Under the pieces are notes generated by a model that was not told where the DNA came from, ran no database searches, and saw only the letters and a program-made list of their open reading frames with translations. From the NCBI GenBank assembly GCA_036924285.1, contig JAYKYS010000012.1, positions 4,092,001 through 4,156,000 of the forward strand: a DNA stretch of 64,000 nt, in the 5' to 3' direction. Both the position numbers and the translations under genes were made by a program. This document shows positions 22,591 to 34,682 of the stretch, one piece after another. The stretch comes from Asterella californica. Its lineage: Eukaryota; Streptophyta; Marchantiopsida; Marchantiales; Aytoniaceae. Numbering within the stretch: the stretch's first letter is position 1; each line of letters starts with the position of its first letter.

Positions 22591-23385
22591 ACAGATGAGA
22601 ATCGATTATCATTATATTTATGAATTGATATCATAATTTAGATTTTTAATGAAAACTATTTTTGAAAACTATATTAAATTATTTAAGTTCTACACTACTC
22701 TACTGTGAAAAGTTAAGACCGTAGACTTTTGGCCGCTGTCGTAACATCCACCCGCAGACGAAAAATATTGATTTGAGATTCCAACTTTGAGACGTCTTAT
22801 TCGTAAGTAAGCATAAATCACGTAAACCTAGTTAGTTGGTCTTTCACTAACAAAATTTAATTTAAATTTATTTATTTATTATTATTTTTTGTCTCCTCCA
22901 ATCCTACGATCGCCTGGGTCCTTTTCAAGATTGCAGAATTCTAAAAGGCTCTTTAAAAATAAAGAGTCTTTGGTCATGTTAACCAGCACGAAAGAAATTT
23001 TCCCATTCGTTTCTAGCCAGGTTACTCTTTTACATTTCTTTTATTTTGTATGTGTCTGAAGTGTCACCTGCATGTATTTGTTTCTCGCACGGACAGATAT
23101 AGAAAAAGAATGGATTACACTTGCTCGACCAGAAAAGACGTTGTCTATCATACTAAATTATTAACTTACTAATTTAATTTAATAAATAATAACTAATAGT
23201 TTAATAAATAGACACAGGTTGCGCTCGAACGCTCTCGCTCTCTTCTGTATATACAGATTATGAATATCGGTTTCTGTGCTCCTTTGATAGTCAATAGTTG
23301 TATTCTTTAGAGTAAGGTATTTTCAACTGAGTTTGTCCTTTTTCATCTTTTCTGTACAGAGCTCGTTTGGGATGTATATTTTATT
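22591..23385. other. Spacer, AT-rich
   Basis: No gene recognised. TTTATTTATTATTATTTTTT-type runs around 22860-22890 and 23155-23215. Confidence 0.4.
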
Positions 23386-23527
23386 GAATATGCACGGAAA
23401 GTTACCGTGCATATATTCACTCCATCTTTCAATGGAGGAGACAAGTATGTAGGGGTTTCATTTATTTCCAAACTCTTTCCGGGGGAGACAAGTATGAAAG
23501 GGTTTAATTTATTACCTAACTCTTTCT
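23386..23527. repeat. Short hairpin followed by a two-unit tandem repeat
   Basis: At 23386-23415, ATATGCACGG and CCGTGCATAT form a 10-base stem with a 7-base loop. Two 47-base units follow (GGAGACAAGTATG..GGGTTT.ATTTATT..C.AACTCTTTC), starting near 23435 and 23482. Confidence 0.7.
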
Positions 23528-23802
23528 ATCTTGCATAACCCGGTCTCTTGTTTTGTGGCTTCTCTCGGCATAAAACTCAGATGGTTTCATGAAACTGAGG
23601 GAGGGTACATACGAGTTTGAGCCGATTTGGAAGTCCGAAAGGACCGAAGCCGGTCAGGTAGGGCCAACAAAATCTATATTGTTTTCCTTATCATTTTCTG
23701 TCTTGTTTTGGTCTGTTTTTTTCTCCAATTTTTTCAGACAGTCCTTGGCCCTTGTCGAACAGTATTTTTATTATGTGCTACGTACTGAGTTCACATGTAT
23801 AC

Positions 23803-23975
23803 GATAGTGCATTCAGGAAGAAACCCTGATAAGGTTTCTGATAAGAAAGTATGTTGGGGTTGCATTGTGGACCTCATGTATCACAGGATAGTGCATTCAG
23901 GCCGAAACCCTGATAAGAAAGTATGTGGTGTTGCTTCGTGGAGCCTCCCACATCGATTTCCAATGAACAAAAGGT
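23803..23975. repeat. 84-base tandem repeat, two units
   Basis: Units begin GATAGTGCATTCAGG at 23803 and 23887 and share GAAACCCTGATAAG and AAAGTATGT. The first carries a 12-base internal duplication (GTTTCTGATAAG). Confidence 0.85.
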
Positions 23976-24308
23976 AGCACGCGAATGCGCTGATAGACAT
24001 CGGTCGAGTCACGATATAGATTTCCTTACGGACCTCCTGCCTTCAGTGCAGGATTCTGTTTACTCATTACATCACGGACACCCGGACCCACTTAGTACTC
24101 TCTGACCGCGTAGTACTCTCCGACTATGAATGAACACCTACCAACATATTCGAGAACCAGAACTGCCAGCAGTCGGTAAAGGCACTGAGGAAGACGTTTT
24201 CAACTTCGAAGGACGATCGACTTTTGGTTTCAGGGGACTGAGGAGAATCTGCCATGCGCGATCGTTCTCATCTGAACTCCAAATAAGTACAATACCAGTT
24301 TTGCGTAC

Positions 24309-25925
24309 ATTTTCATGAGTATGACGTTTCTTGGTCATGATACTTAAACTCTCTGTTAGACGTCCGGAGGTGGTAGTCTGGTAGTACAGAACCGACTTTC
24401 TTCTACAACCAACTACTCCGCCGCGGCTACCAAACGGGACTCAACGACTTCGGCCCATCTTCTGCCGACTTCACACCACTGTAGTTAAACGATGAAAGCA
24501 AACAATTGGAAGGCCTTTGTGAGAGAATGAACCTGCCAAGCCTCTCCAGTTGAGCCCAAAGGCATTCCCAAGCTGTACCCACTACTCACACAAATGTATA
24601 TTCATACGTCGAGAATGGCAGATTTTATCAAAGACCGCTCTAGCACTTAGTAACCCCGCCAAGTAATACATAGTAAGTAGCAAACAGGGACCGCACGTGG
24701 GCAACACCACACACGTATATCAAAATATATAAGGAATTAAAGATCAAGTATATCGCTCACACACATGAATAGAACATACAACAATATGTTGCAGCTGCGA
24801 CCACCTCTCCACTTTCTCTCCAATGAAAGCCCTAATGATAATGAAAGCTTTGAATCCTTATCCAAATCGACACTCAGACAGCAAGTCATGATGAAACTGC
24901 GATAAGAATATGATCAATGTGTGTCGACTGTTGTGAAACCTCCGACTATCACTGACGGAAGCGCGTTTGAGGAGAACCCCTTGTCTCTAATCCTCTCACC
25001 CTAACGCTGACGGTGAGTACACCTTGATGCAAAAATCACACGCCTCAAACCGATCGGTTCGATCACATCTGGTGAAGTCTTAGGCTCTCTCGTCTCTCAC
25101 ACATCCATCGATCTCAATCAGGTGAGCGACCCTCAATCAGGTTATAGATCACGCACAAACACCAAGCGTGTAACCTAAAATTAGTCTCCGGTGTCTTAAT
25201 CCGTCGTCTATGGCGTTTGGTGACGATCTCTTGCCGAGCTCTCGAGAATGGATGCGACTATGCTGAAACCTGACGGAGAGAACTTTGACAACTGTAACGC
25301 TTGGGTATGACGTCCCGCGCACCTTTACTGTTGCAGTTCACTATGCCTCAATAGCAGTCGCGAATGACGTGGTACGTTTGGGTGACTGTGTTCAGTTAGA
25401 CTATCGTACTCCACGTTGGTCAGGCTGCCGAATTACCCTAGGGACAAGCTAATTTACATATAATTATCGAAGCTTTTATCAAAATTATTCAGAGCCTTGT
25501 GCTTTAGAATATGTGAGAAATGATAATTGTTTCTTCAAATCATCTTACGAGAAATTAAGTACTTAAGTATGAAATATATATCTACTCAAAATATAGAATT
25601 TATTATATCTTTAGAACTCGCATGAAATGTGATGCCTTAATTAGTGTGTGAAAATAGTGTTCGTAAAAATACGAAATAAACTCATTTTCTTCAGTTTGTG
25701 CGAATTAGCTTGTCACTACTACAAACTATGCGTCAGAGTCTCGGATTAATCTGTCAAAACGTAGAAGAGCTAGAGGGTTCGACCGAAGTCGTTGAGTCAC
25801 GTTTGGTAGCCGCTTCGCTGTAGTTGGTTGTAGCAGAAGGTCGGTTCTTAACCAGACTACCACCCGTGTATGTCTGACAGAAGATATCATGACCAAGAAA
25901 CGTCCTATTCATGGGCCGGGGAACA
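24309..25925. mobile_element. TIR element, non-autonomous, about 1.6 kb
   Basis: The left arm (about 24322-24465) and the reverse complement of the right arm (about 25774-25912) match over about 140 bases with indels. Both contain GACGTTTCTTGGTCATGATA at the outer end, GGTGGTAGTCTGGT inside, then CTACAACCAACTAC and CGGCTACCAAACG.GACTCAA. There is no transposase frame. Long terminal inverted repeats of this size are typical of MULE-type elements. Two unrelated things support mobility: the right end recurs at 46160-46595, and diverged left ends occur at 28868 and 53268. No clean target duplication was identified. Confidence 0.6.
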
Positions 25926-26296
25926 TGAACGGTAAAAACTAGTACTGTACACAATCACGCAGTGGCCCTAAATTCACATTTCCTATTGCCTATTACTCAC
26001 TGGCTCATTGATTGCTGGGTCCCTTTCCGTTTACAAAAATGCATGAGTGTTCTTATGATCATGTCCTAGAGCTTGTGCACGATAATGCACTGCAATAGTG
26101 CGTTCACGTATGGTAAGCTACTGTTCGAGTGCGTGGCTCGTAAACATATGCAGGGTAGTGCATTAGACAGCATCAAACTGGTAGCGAAAATTTATTCGTG
26201 CTTGCGATTTCACGTCTCTTGTGCGTCATATTACGGTATTATGAAAAGTTTACCGACGTTTTATGTACATATTAGTGCATCTCAAGCCTCATCCAG
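25926..26296. other. Spacer with small open frame
   Basis: The frame 26073-26354 (93 codons) has no recognisable domain and overlaps the MITE candidate. Confidence 0.3.
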
Positions 26297-26618
26297 CAAG
26301 AGCATCTCCAATGCAAGTGTTCTAAGTAAGGAGGAAGTGGTTTCTCGATCTTAAACTACTCCGGGAGGTAGAACCGAAGGGAGTGGAAGAGAGTGGAATG
26401 TTTAAGAATGAGAAACCACGACTACAATCATGGTTTTTAGAGAGAAAGAATAAAAGAAATATAAAGTCTTGATTATTTTGTACTTGATATTTAATTTATT
26501 CTAATTTTTTAAAATATATTATTTAAAATCATAACTTATAAAATTATATATAAGATCATGATTTATCAACTATTTATGATTTATCAAATGACTTGCTTGA
26601 TAATCCATTGGAGAGGAT
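26297..26618. mobile_element. MITE candidate
   Basis: GAGCATCTCCAATGCAAG at the left is matched by an imperfect inverted CTTGATAATCCATTGGAGAGG at the right, with AT-rich filling and an internal hairpin at 26411-26436. The GAGCATCTCCAATG terminus is a common plant MITE end. No target duplication is obvious. Confidence 0.35.
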
Positions 26619-27512
26619 TATTCACATAACCAGTCAAAACTATGAAAGAAGAATTGTTATAGTTCCGTAACGAGTTACTGGTTAAGTAAGAGAAAGTCTT
26701 TAAGTTAAGATATCCTCTAATATTGGCATGCTTCCATAACTTAAAGATTCTAATGGAGACTTAAAAATCAAATCGTTTGAACAATTGTGATACTCTTGAT
26801 GCTGTTAGCTTAAAGATCCTTAAAGATAACTCTCCCGTGTTATCAGCAAAATATAAAGAGTTGTTATCCTGAAGGGTACTCTCGAGGGTGGGATAATCTG
26901 TATAAGAGCAAAAGTTCCATGATGAAAATAGCTTAAAAAATGAAACAAAAAAATTGAAATATTTTACAAGAGGTGATATAATTAAGCCCTGTAAAAGCAA
27001 AAGCTCCATGTAGAAAAATAACTTCCAAGAACAAAATTTAAACAAACAAAAAATTCTAAAATCGTTTTGATTCTCTTAAACGTAACCACAAAAGGAGATT
27101 TTCTGGTTACCAGTATTACTTACAAGGGCAGAGGAGGTTCGAAAGTTTAAACCCACAGCTGAAGAGTTTTTTGACATCGAGTATAAAAGTATTAAAATTG
27201 AATATTTCTTTTATGCTCCCAATGTACTTTGAGTCTGAAGAAAATATTCCTTTTTACTCCAAGAACCCAAAATCTTCATCTTAATATTTTTTGTTAATAT
27301 TTCTCAGAGATGAATCATAACTTGTAAAGCTCATGAACAGCTTTAAGTTGGTTCTTTATTTCACAGATTTTAAGTTTAAGTGAGAACATAGTCATCAGAA
27401 CCATTTCCTGCATAACGGTTAAATTTCTTAATTCTCTGAAAATAAACCCGCAAAATAAAGTCTTCTAGGTAACTTAAAGCACTTGTATTCATACTCTAAC
27501 TTTAAAGGATAC
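26619..27512. other. AT-rich spacer with weak duplication
   Basis: A diverged direct repeat, period about 85 bases, occurs at 26891-27045 (AAAAGCAAAAG.TCCATG..GAAAA). The minus open frame covering it (26761-27045) is low complexity and rich in Phe/Leu. No gene is supported. Confidence 0.4.
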
Positions 27513-29703
27513 TGAAGTAATAAGCAATTGGTCCACACTTCACTCCCTTGGTTCCATCTCGGGGAGTGGTTTAGGACGAAAATGTCACTATCTTAGTTTT
27601 TGCTTTCATAGGGTAAAGGAGGAAAGAACTATGAAATCTAGATTACTTTACGAGGAGATCTAACAGTTGAATCACGTTTCTAATGGTAACCTTTAGAAAA
27701 AATAATTAGAAAAAATAAGATATAAACTTAAAAATCTGATAATATTTATCCACCAATCTTGGTTTTTCAAAATATCTTGTCTAAGCCAATGTGGAGGATG
27801 AAATATCGTACATAAAACATTCGAACTACCAACTGAGCTCGTGCAAGAGACTCATCGTGCGGCCATTTCACAAATCCTTTTTCTTCTCTCATCTCATATT
27901 TATTGTAGTTAATGGAACGGAATTGAAAGGATGATTTTTCTTGCACCTGACTCCCCAGGTCGTTTGGAGTGATTTTAAGTCAAGGATACTCTCTGTTGCT
28001 CTTGATGTGACCAGCTTCGTTCACCTAGAGAAAGATTTCGTAGTATGTAATACAGTATCGTATCCTCCTCACATAACCATAAATATAATACAGTTGGGGA
28101 GAGCATATATATACATAATTTTCAACTAGTAACAAATTTACTTTTAGCTGTATTTAGATTTGTGATCAAACCTTTCTCTGCTAAACGTCCAATGATAAAT
28201 TAAATCCTGCATTCTTAACATCGAGATGAAGCGTTGAAATCCACTGTCCCATGGGATAATGTAATGAAAGAGAGTTTAAAAATGAAAATTAGAAAATCAA
28301 GAAAGCCAGGTTTTAAATTAGATCTGAAAGCCAAATGTATTGATGGGGTCTTCTTACTATGTAACTATTGTGTCTGCTCATGATCCGGCTAACATTACAC
28401 TAATTGCCTTCGATTCCATTCGTCAGGAAATTTGCTCCGCATTTGTACATTTCCTTTTCCTTATGTGTACAAATGTGGAGCTAATTTAATTTCTTCATGT
28501 ACACGATTTAAAAGGCCCAAATCATGCCCAAGAGTGAAATTATTTAGACACTTTAGAAGCAAACAGTAATGTTACAGTAGCGAAAACTTCCTTCAACTGT
28601 GCAACACAGTTGAAGGAACACAGGAAGGAAACTGCAGTTTTAACTGCACAAAAACATAGCGTCGTACCCGTAAAGTTTGCTTTCAAACTTGTATCTAAAT
28701 TGACTCCATTATAGTTCTTAACAGTCTTTTTCCCTTGAAAATTCCGCAGCATGAATGCGAACTTCCAGCGTATTTCCTAACATCATGCCATAAATGTGAC
28801 ATCGACGAGCTACCTCCCAGACTGTTCTTATCCGAAACTCATACTTCACCGTCCGTCTTCCCCAGCTCGCGAATATGACGTTTCTTGGTCGTAAAATTTG
28901 AACCTGCTCTGAGACGTACAAGCGTGAAGGACCGGTAGCAATTTTCTTCTCTAACTATAACCTACGGCTCAGAAACGGCTATGAACATAAGCTCATCGAG
29001 TTCGGCCCATCTTCCGCAGAGATTGTAAGCGCGGCGCGATAAGGATGTGGAGTTGGTGTGACAACAATCAGAAAGCGTGCATAGGCGGAAAGCGGCGGAA
29101 TAAGCAAGACGGAACTTTGAAGTGTTAACTTTATGGGATATGATCGCTCGGATAAAGTTTAATTCTGGTACAGGTCAGGTCACTACCATACACTTCTTTA
29201 AAATATAGTTAACGGTGAGTTATATGTAGCTCTATAGATGTTATACGAAGTTCAGAGCAACAGGCGGAAGCTCAAGGGTCGGTTGAGAATGGCGCGGATT
29301 GCGGTTGGCGATTGTGACGTCTTGGGATTTAAAGGAGTGATCGGCCCATCGAAGACCAATCTTTTCCCTGTGCTCCACCACAGCTGTACTTGCTTGTACA
29401 AGTGCTTTCTCGTAGTGTGGCTCTTTTCGGATTGATTGGGACTGACACTGGAACAATGGGATGTCGTCACTGAAACAATCGACTGCTGCTATCGCCAACT
29501 AGCTTGAGGATCTGCATATCCTAACAGATAGTACTTCAGGAAAGTTCACCTTCAGCCTTTCGTGGAGTCGTCTTCAGTCTTGATTGTTCGCAGCAATATC
29601 AAGCAGTCTATAACAGTTACTATACATTGCCTTACAACGAGTCTCAGAACCTCAGCGCTTCTCCGCCTACTTCAGCAATCTACCGTATTGTTGGTTTGTG
29701 AAA
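27513..29703 (+). promoter_or_regulatory. 5' flank of SWEET copy 1
   Basis: No coding sequence is recognised in 2.2 kb. It includes a diverged copy of the TIR-element end (28868-29040: TATGACGTTTCTTGGTC.., ending ..GAGTTCGGCCCATCTTCCGC), so a transposon end lies about 0.7 kb upstream of the start codon. Small frames (27941-28129, 29238-29435) are conserved in copy 2 only as part of the duplication. Confidence 0.4.
28868..29040 (+). mobile_element. Diverged TIR-element end upstream of SWEET copy 1
   Basis: Aligns in order with 24325-24490 through ATATGACGTTTCTTGGTC, ..GAGACGTAC.., CTATAACCTAC and CGAGTTCGGCCCATCTTC. It is duplicated as 53268-53440. Confidence 0.5.
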
Positions 29704-31254
29704 ATGGTTTCGATGGCACAATTCATCGTGGGGATAGTTGGGAACATCACGTCTATGTGTTTGTTCTTCTCTCCATCGTAAGTAAACGGGTATTCGGATT
29801 CGGATTGTCAATCATTTTTTAGATCTAGAAACCGTCACGAACATTAGGTGTATCTTGCCTTGCTAAGCTAGGAATCCCAGAGTTTCTTCCGGTAGCTATT
29901 CATTCTTCTGTTGATTTCATCTTGCATATCTTGACAAACGTGGGTCTGCGGAGGCCATAGCAGAAACACGTTAATCAAGTTCAGTGAATCGTGTCGACTA
30001 AAAACGTAGTTGCACATGGTTACCACCTTCACTGACATTCGGAATGCTCTCTTACTGTCCAGAGCATTTCAGCGAGTCCATGCATGCAGAAATGCAGCAA
30101 ATATTGAAGTGATATATAATTCGCGCAAAGAGCTTGTGATGCAGTTCCTTACATCGCTACGTTGTTAAATTGTTTACTTTGGTTATTCTACGGATCTCCG
30201 TTTATAAAGATGGGCGTGCTGGTTATAACCATCAATGCCGCGGGTGCATTTATCGAGATCGTTTATCTTTGCATATACCTAGCTTATGCAAAGGACAGAC
30301 GACAATTGGTAAGATGGTTCTTGTAGCATGGATGATTCGCAGCTTTCCTCTCATGATCATATTGCCAGCGCTATTTCATGCTGCACATGGCAGTATAACG
30401 TACTCACAGAAGGGTATTGACAGAAGGGTATTGAGTTATCTAGTTTCTTTGTTTTGACTTTGCAGAGGAATGCTCTGGTGATGCTAGTGGGTTTCATTGT
30501 GTTCTTCGTCGTGGTGGTTCTCGTGAACATGCTCAGCTTCCATCAACATCACAGAAGAGAGGTTATCGTAGGTGTTCTCTGCGTGATAGTTGGCACTTCG
30601 ATGTACGTCTCTCCATTGACAGTGATGGTAAGAATATTCTCGCAACTCCATGGCTTCTGCAAATTGTTCCTTTGCTTCTGCTCATGTAAATCATCGCATA
30701 TATAGTCCATTGGCAAGTAAAGATCCATTCGTCTGGACTGCTGCGTTTGCAGAAAACCGTTATGCAGACAAAGTCAACGGAGTTTATGCCTCTACCTTTG
30801 TCCGTGTTTAATCTGCTGAATGGTATCATTTGGACTGCTTACGCTTTGATCGGGCGAGATTTGTTCATTACGGTACGTATGTCTGACATGAACAAGTTTA
30901 TACTTTCAGAATAGGAAAAAAAGGTTCTTCCCACGAGTAGTGGTTCAAACTTCCATGCAATACTGGAGCAGTGTCACCTTAAATCTTACTTGTTAGGAAT
31001 ATATCATACTGATTCACGTTCACTGTTGGCTCAGTTTACTGCAAAATTAGTTCTCAATACAATGTCATGTGCAGATACCGAACGCTCTTGGAGTGTTTTT
31101 TTCTCTTTGTCAGCTCACACTTTACGCATGCTACTGTGGAAACTCCAAAGGACGCCTTGCAGACAAAAATACCGAATTTGAAGGACCGGCTGCAAGTATA
31201 TCAATGAGCAAAATGTCGGCGCCTACAGATCTAGAGAACCATGTGCCTAAGTAA
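29704..31254 (+). pseudogene. SWEET sugar transporter, copy 1, broken by inversion
   Basis: Exon 1 is 29704-29777 (ATG..CCATC, donor GTAAGT). Exon 2 survives only from about 30141 to 30308, exon 3 is 30466-30627, exon 4 is 30753-30872 and exon 5 is 31075-31254, all with GT..AG borders. The encoded segments carry the MtN3/SWEET features seen in copy 2. The first 43 bases of exon 2 and its acceptor are inverted (29903-30138), so a normal message cannot be made; skipping exon 2 would shift frame because exon 1 ends in phase 2. Exon 5 here keeps the longer tail (..[17 protein letters not shown]), which is probably the ancestral C-terminus. Exon borders are deduced by comparison with copy 2. Confidence 0.85.
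29903..30138 (-). other. 236-base inversion in SWEET copy 1
   Basis: The reverse complement of this segment equals 54313-54548 of copy 2, with only a few differences. The flanks GGTAGCTATTCA and GCAGTTCCTTACATCGC are in normal orientation in both. Copy 1 lacks about ten bases (ATAGTTTGGC) at one junction and about four at the other. Confidence 0.93.
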
Positions 31255-31695
31255 AATGGCAGTTCAAGTACAGTAGTGAATATATATATAGTTATTTATA
31301 CCTTTAGAGTTAAACTATTAGGGAAGAAGAAAAACTAAGATTTTGATCTTGGAGTCGGAAAGACAAGGCGACGCAATGTATAGCCAACGGATGGAAAGAC
31401 CACATCAATCCAGACAAGGGAAAGAGACCCAAAGGGCGAAGCAACCAACTTCCCCAAGGGAAGAAGAACATCGGGGCTAGGGCCCCTATCAGTAGCTCTA
31501 TGTACTTGTTAGTTTATAAATATAATAATTAGGATGAAATGGACCTTACTCACATTGACCATACAAGAGAACCCTACATGGTGTCACCATTTCTCAAATG
31601 AAGGTGAGTTCTAGCGTGTGAAGATTAAGGACGTTTTAGTGGTAAGTTATGTGACTTGCCGAGTCACTGTGATCGTTCACGGTCCTTTGGAGCGT
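31255..31695 (+). other. 3' flank of SWEET copy 1
   Basis: It holds a TATATATATA run near 31280 and ends at the 5' LTR boundary. It is conserved in copy 2 (58930-59364). No gene. Confidence 0.4.
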
Positions 31696-33472
31696 TGTCG
31701 TGTCGTGGACACGCTCCTACGTGAAAATTAAATTTTGATGCAAAGATATTCATGGAAAAGCAAGCTAGGCCTCAGCTTACGAGCTTTTGGCACAATTTCG
31801 GATCTCTACTTTTATTGCATCAGTGGATAGAGTTCTTTGTCAGCATTCCATAAGCACTTCGTCTAATCCGTTTGGACGTCTAGTGGAGAAGTTATAGACT
31901 CGAAAGATGAGGAAAACAATCTAGGACTCCGTTTACGGGCTTTTAGCACAGTTGTGGATCTTCATTTTCATCGCATTGATGGATAGAGCTCATTGTCAAC
32001 TTTCCATGGGCATCTTGTTTATTTCATTTGGACGTCTTGTGGAGAAGTTATGCGACTCAAAAGAAGAGAAAATCAAGCTAAGTCTTAGTTTACTCTGCTG
32101 ACTCGATATTTGCAACTCCAAGCGCTATACTAAAGACGCAAAGGGCCTGCTTCTTCATTATTGAAGAAATCTTGTACGTAAAGAGACTGACGTAAGGGGT
32201 TTGCTTAAAGGACTAGCTTGCACCTACGATCTGTAAGCGGATGGTTCGAGAGATTTGGAGATCCAATGCGAGCGCGCAAGACGTCGTTGGGTTCAGATTT
32301 GTCCAGGCTACGTGTGGGTTAAGACGATTCGTGAAGAGACGAATTGAGGACTGTGTTTTGAGAGAAATTGAGACGCAGGAGAGAGATTGGGAAGACTTCA
32401 ATAACATGTGAAGGAGAGTTGGACCGTTCTAGCCGGTCTCGAGTCCAAACTTGTTGTTCTTGGATCTATCAGGATCAGAACGTCGAGTTCTTCAAGAAAT
32501 TGAAGACGATACAAAATTTATTGAAAGGTTTGAGAATTTTGAGTGAAATTGGCTCGCACGGAAGCGCTTATGTCAGATTTTCGTTCGATTGCGACTTGAG
32601 ATTGGGTTGTTCTTCGCGATCGGTGAGCCAAGCTCTTCGTTCTTGATGCATATGCGATCAGGGAGTCTTCACTTACGCACAGGAGAAGAATGTATGTGGA
32701 TTGGGTTGTTGGTTTGGATGTGATGAGCGAGTTTAAACCGCAGGAATTTGATATACGTCAATTTTTTGCATCCTGCGATCAAATTTCTTGCGTGGTTTTA
32801 CGAGAGAAACTCCAAACGGCTTGTTTGGAGTCTCGTTAGGTTTAGGGTAGCTAGATCTACCTACCAGAGAAAGCAAATATCAGTTCAGACGATCCGCTTG
32901 TGTGATGTGTACGATTTTAAGCCGTAGGGAGGAGTTTTTGAAAGTTCGATCACCTTAGATAAAAAATCGGCGGTATCTTGGCTATTGAGAGTCGGATCTG
33001 ATAGTCCTTAAGATCAGCGGAGTAAAGAAAGAAGACCCTATCGATATCTAAAGTCCGTCTGACGAAAGAGGGAAAGTTCTCAGATAGGTCTTTTCGGTTC
33101 CTTCGCTATGATTTTTGTCTTTTTGAGTTCGTTAGAGTTCTAGTTGGTCATGTACAGCTTGCGGTAGCTAGCTTTAGCTAAGAGCTTGTACATGGATGTT
33201 GTTTGGACTTGGGTTTGAATCGTGGGATACAGGTGTAGCTCTTTTTGTTAGCAAAGAGATATTTCTCTTGCTTTCAACTACACTTTGGTGGTTTTAGGTC
33301 AGGGTTGTGATTCATGGACTTGTTTTAGTGAGTTTTGAAGCAGATTACAGACCGCTCTGGTTTGTTTCTCAGTTTTGTGTTCTTAAGAAGAAAGAACCGG
33401 CAGTGTACGTACATTGGGAGTTGGTTTATATTGTAGTGCTTGTTTTCGCGGTTGTTTTTCTCTGTCTTGTCT
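31696..33472 (+). repeat. 5' LTR of gag-only element, copy 1
   Basis: Matches 36192-36770 and 41428-42583. Inside, two tandem units of about 157 bases (31755-31911 and 31912-32067) repeat GGAAAA.CAA.CTAGG, CTTTTGGCACA or CTTTTAGCACA, GGATAGAG.TC.TTGTCA and TTTGGACGTCT.GTGGAGAAG. The right end may extend to GTTTAGCA (about 33483). Confidence 0.75.
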
Positions 33473-33839
33473 CTGTTTAGCATAATACATCTCCACAGCC
33501 AGGAACCTCGTGTTTTTTTGGACATCTTTCACGTAAAATCTGACACGATACGGTGGTGAACTCAACATGAAAGTCCGAGGTGGAGATTTTTGTGTTAGAA
33601 CTTGGAAGAGGAGATCAACAATCATGGACGAGGACAAAGATGGATACGGTTGTTCGGGAGGATACTGCGGACCTGGGATGATGGATATGTAGAAGAATGA
33701 GATCATGGAAGGATGAGAGGATGGAACTAGTCATGACTAGGATGGGATGAATGGTTCACAAGGGATACTAGGGGTGCAGTTGGATGCAGCAATTGCACGT
33801 TTGTTTCAAGCTTTCATTTTGTTTTTGCGATAAGAGCAA

Positions 33840-34682
33840 AGGAACAAACAAAAGGAGGCTTTGGAGACGAAGGCGCTTCGAAGAGTGATCTACAAGCTCG
33901 ATCTATTTGATGAGGAAGACATCTCAAAGTACTTGAGATGTTACAAGACGGAGAAGAAGATGATCGAGACATTCGAACTGGTTGTGGTGCTTGAGATAAG
34001 AAAGCATGTGAAGGGTCTAATAAAACGTTTTGAGAAGGACTGTGATATATTTTCACATGCGCTGATGGAGAAGTATTTCTTGAGAAACTCAGATAGAATG
34101 ACCAAGAAATCAGTTTTGGGATGGGTCAACCAACCCAACAAGGGTTTACAGCTTATAGAGCTGTTAAAGGAGTTCGAGAGACAATTCTCTCAACTATCTC
34201 GGGTGGACAAGCTAACCTTGGAGACCTACAAGACAGAGTTGTTTTTTCAAGCTGCTGATGAACCATGGCAAGAGCGGTTGGAGCTACTTCTAGAGGATGG
34301 ATTGGAAGAAGAAGGATTGACAAGGAATTGGGAGGTTGTGCATGAAGCGGTTGAGCTTCTTGTCGGGAGACATACAAAGGAAAGGGTTACAAGGTCGACA
34401 CTTGTATCGCTGATTACCACACCAGTTCGGATAGTATCTGAGATTCAACCTCCAGTTGTGGTTGTAGAGGACAAGGATCCTACCATCAAAGACCTACTGC
34501 AAAAGATGCAAGATCTACAAGCTAAAGTTACTAGGTTGGAGGATAAGGGATCGTTGACCAAGACGGTGGTTGTACCCGAACCAGCTTGCGTACATCAGTG
34601 CGTGTGGTGTGATGGTCCAGATCATCAACGAGACGATTGTATCGACTTTGCAAAATGTTTGCAACGAGAGGTTATTTCTTGA
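33840..34682 (+). pseudogene. Gag-like protein with CCHC zinc knuckle, copy 1 (start lost)
   Basis: The frame is 281 codons long including the stop, and is the same as the intact version at 61511-62353. The start ATG of copy 2 reads AGG here (33840-33842), so translation would need a non-AUG codon or fail. Features in order: a helical charged N-terminal half (ALRRVIYKLDLFDEEDISKY; KTEKKMIETFELVVVLEIRK), a capsid-like helical middle (WVNQPNKGLQLIELLKEFER; ETYKTELFFQAADEPWQERL), a short coiled coil (KDPTIKDLLQKMQDLQAKVT) and the knuckle CVWCDGPDHQRDDC near residue 254-267 (CX2CX4HX4C). It is a retrotransposon structural protein that would bind the element's RNA in cytoplasmic particles. The neighbours are the LTRs; no pol follows. 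Confidence 0.75.

Noticed and set aside
30170..30457. Open frames across SWEET introns (also 54413-54871) as proteins
   Set aside because: They are out-of-frame readings of SWEET exon 2 plus intron; the spliced frame gives the family sequence.
33383..33706. Minus-strand frame shared by both duplication copies (also 60997-61377) as a gene
   Set aside because: Its conservation is explained by the duplication; it runs antisense over the LTR end and has no recognisable domain.
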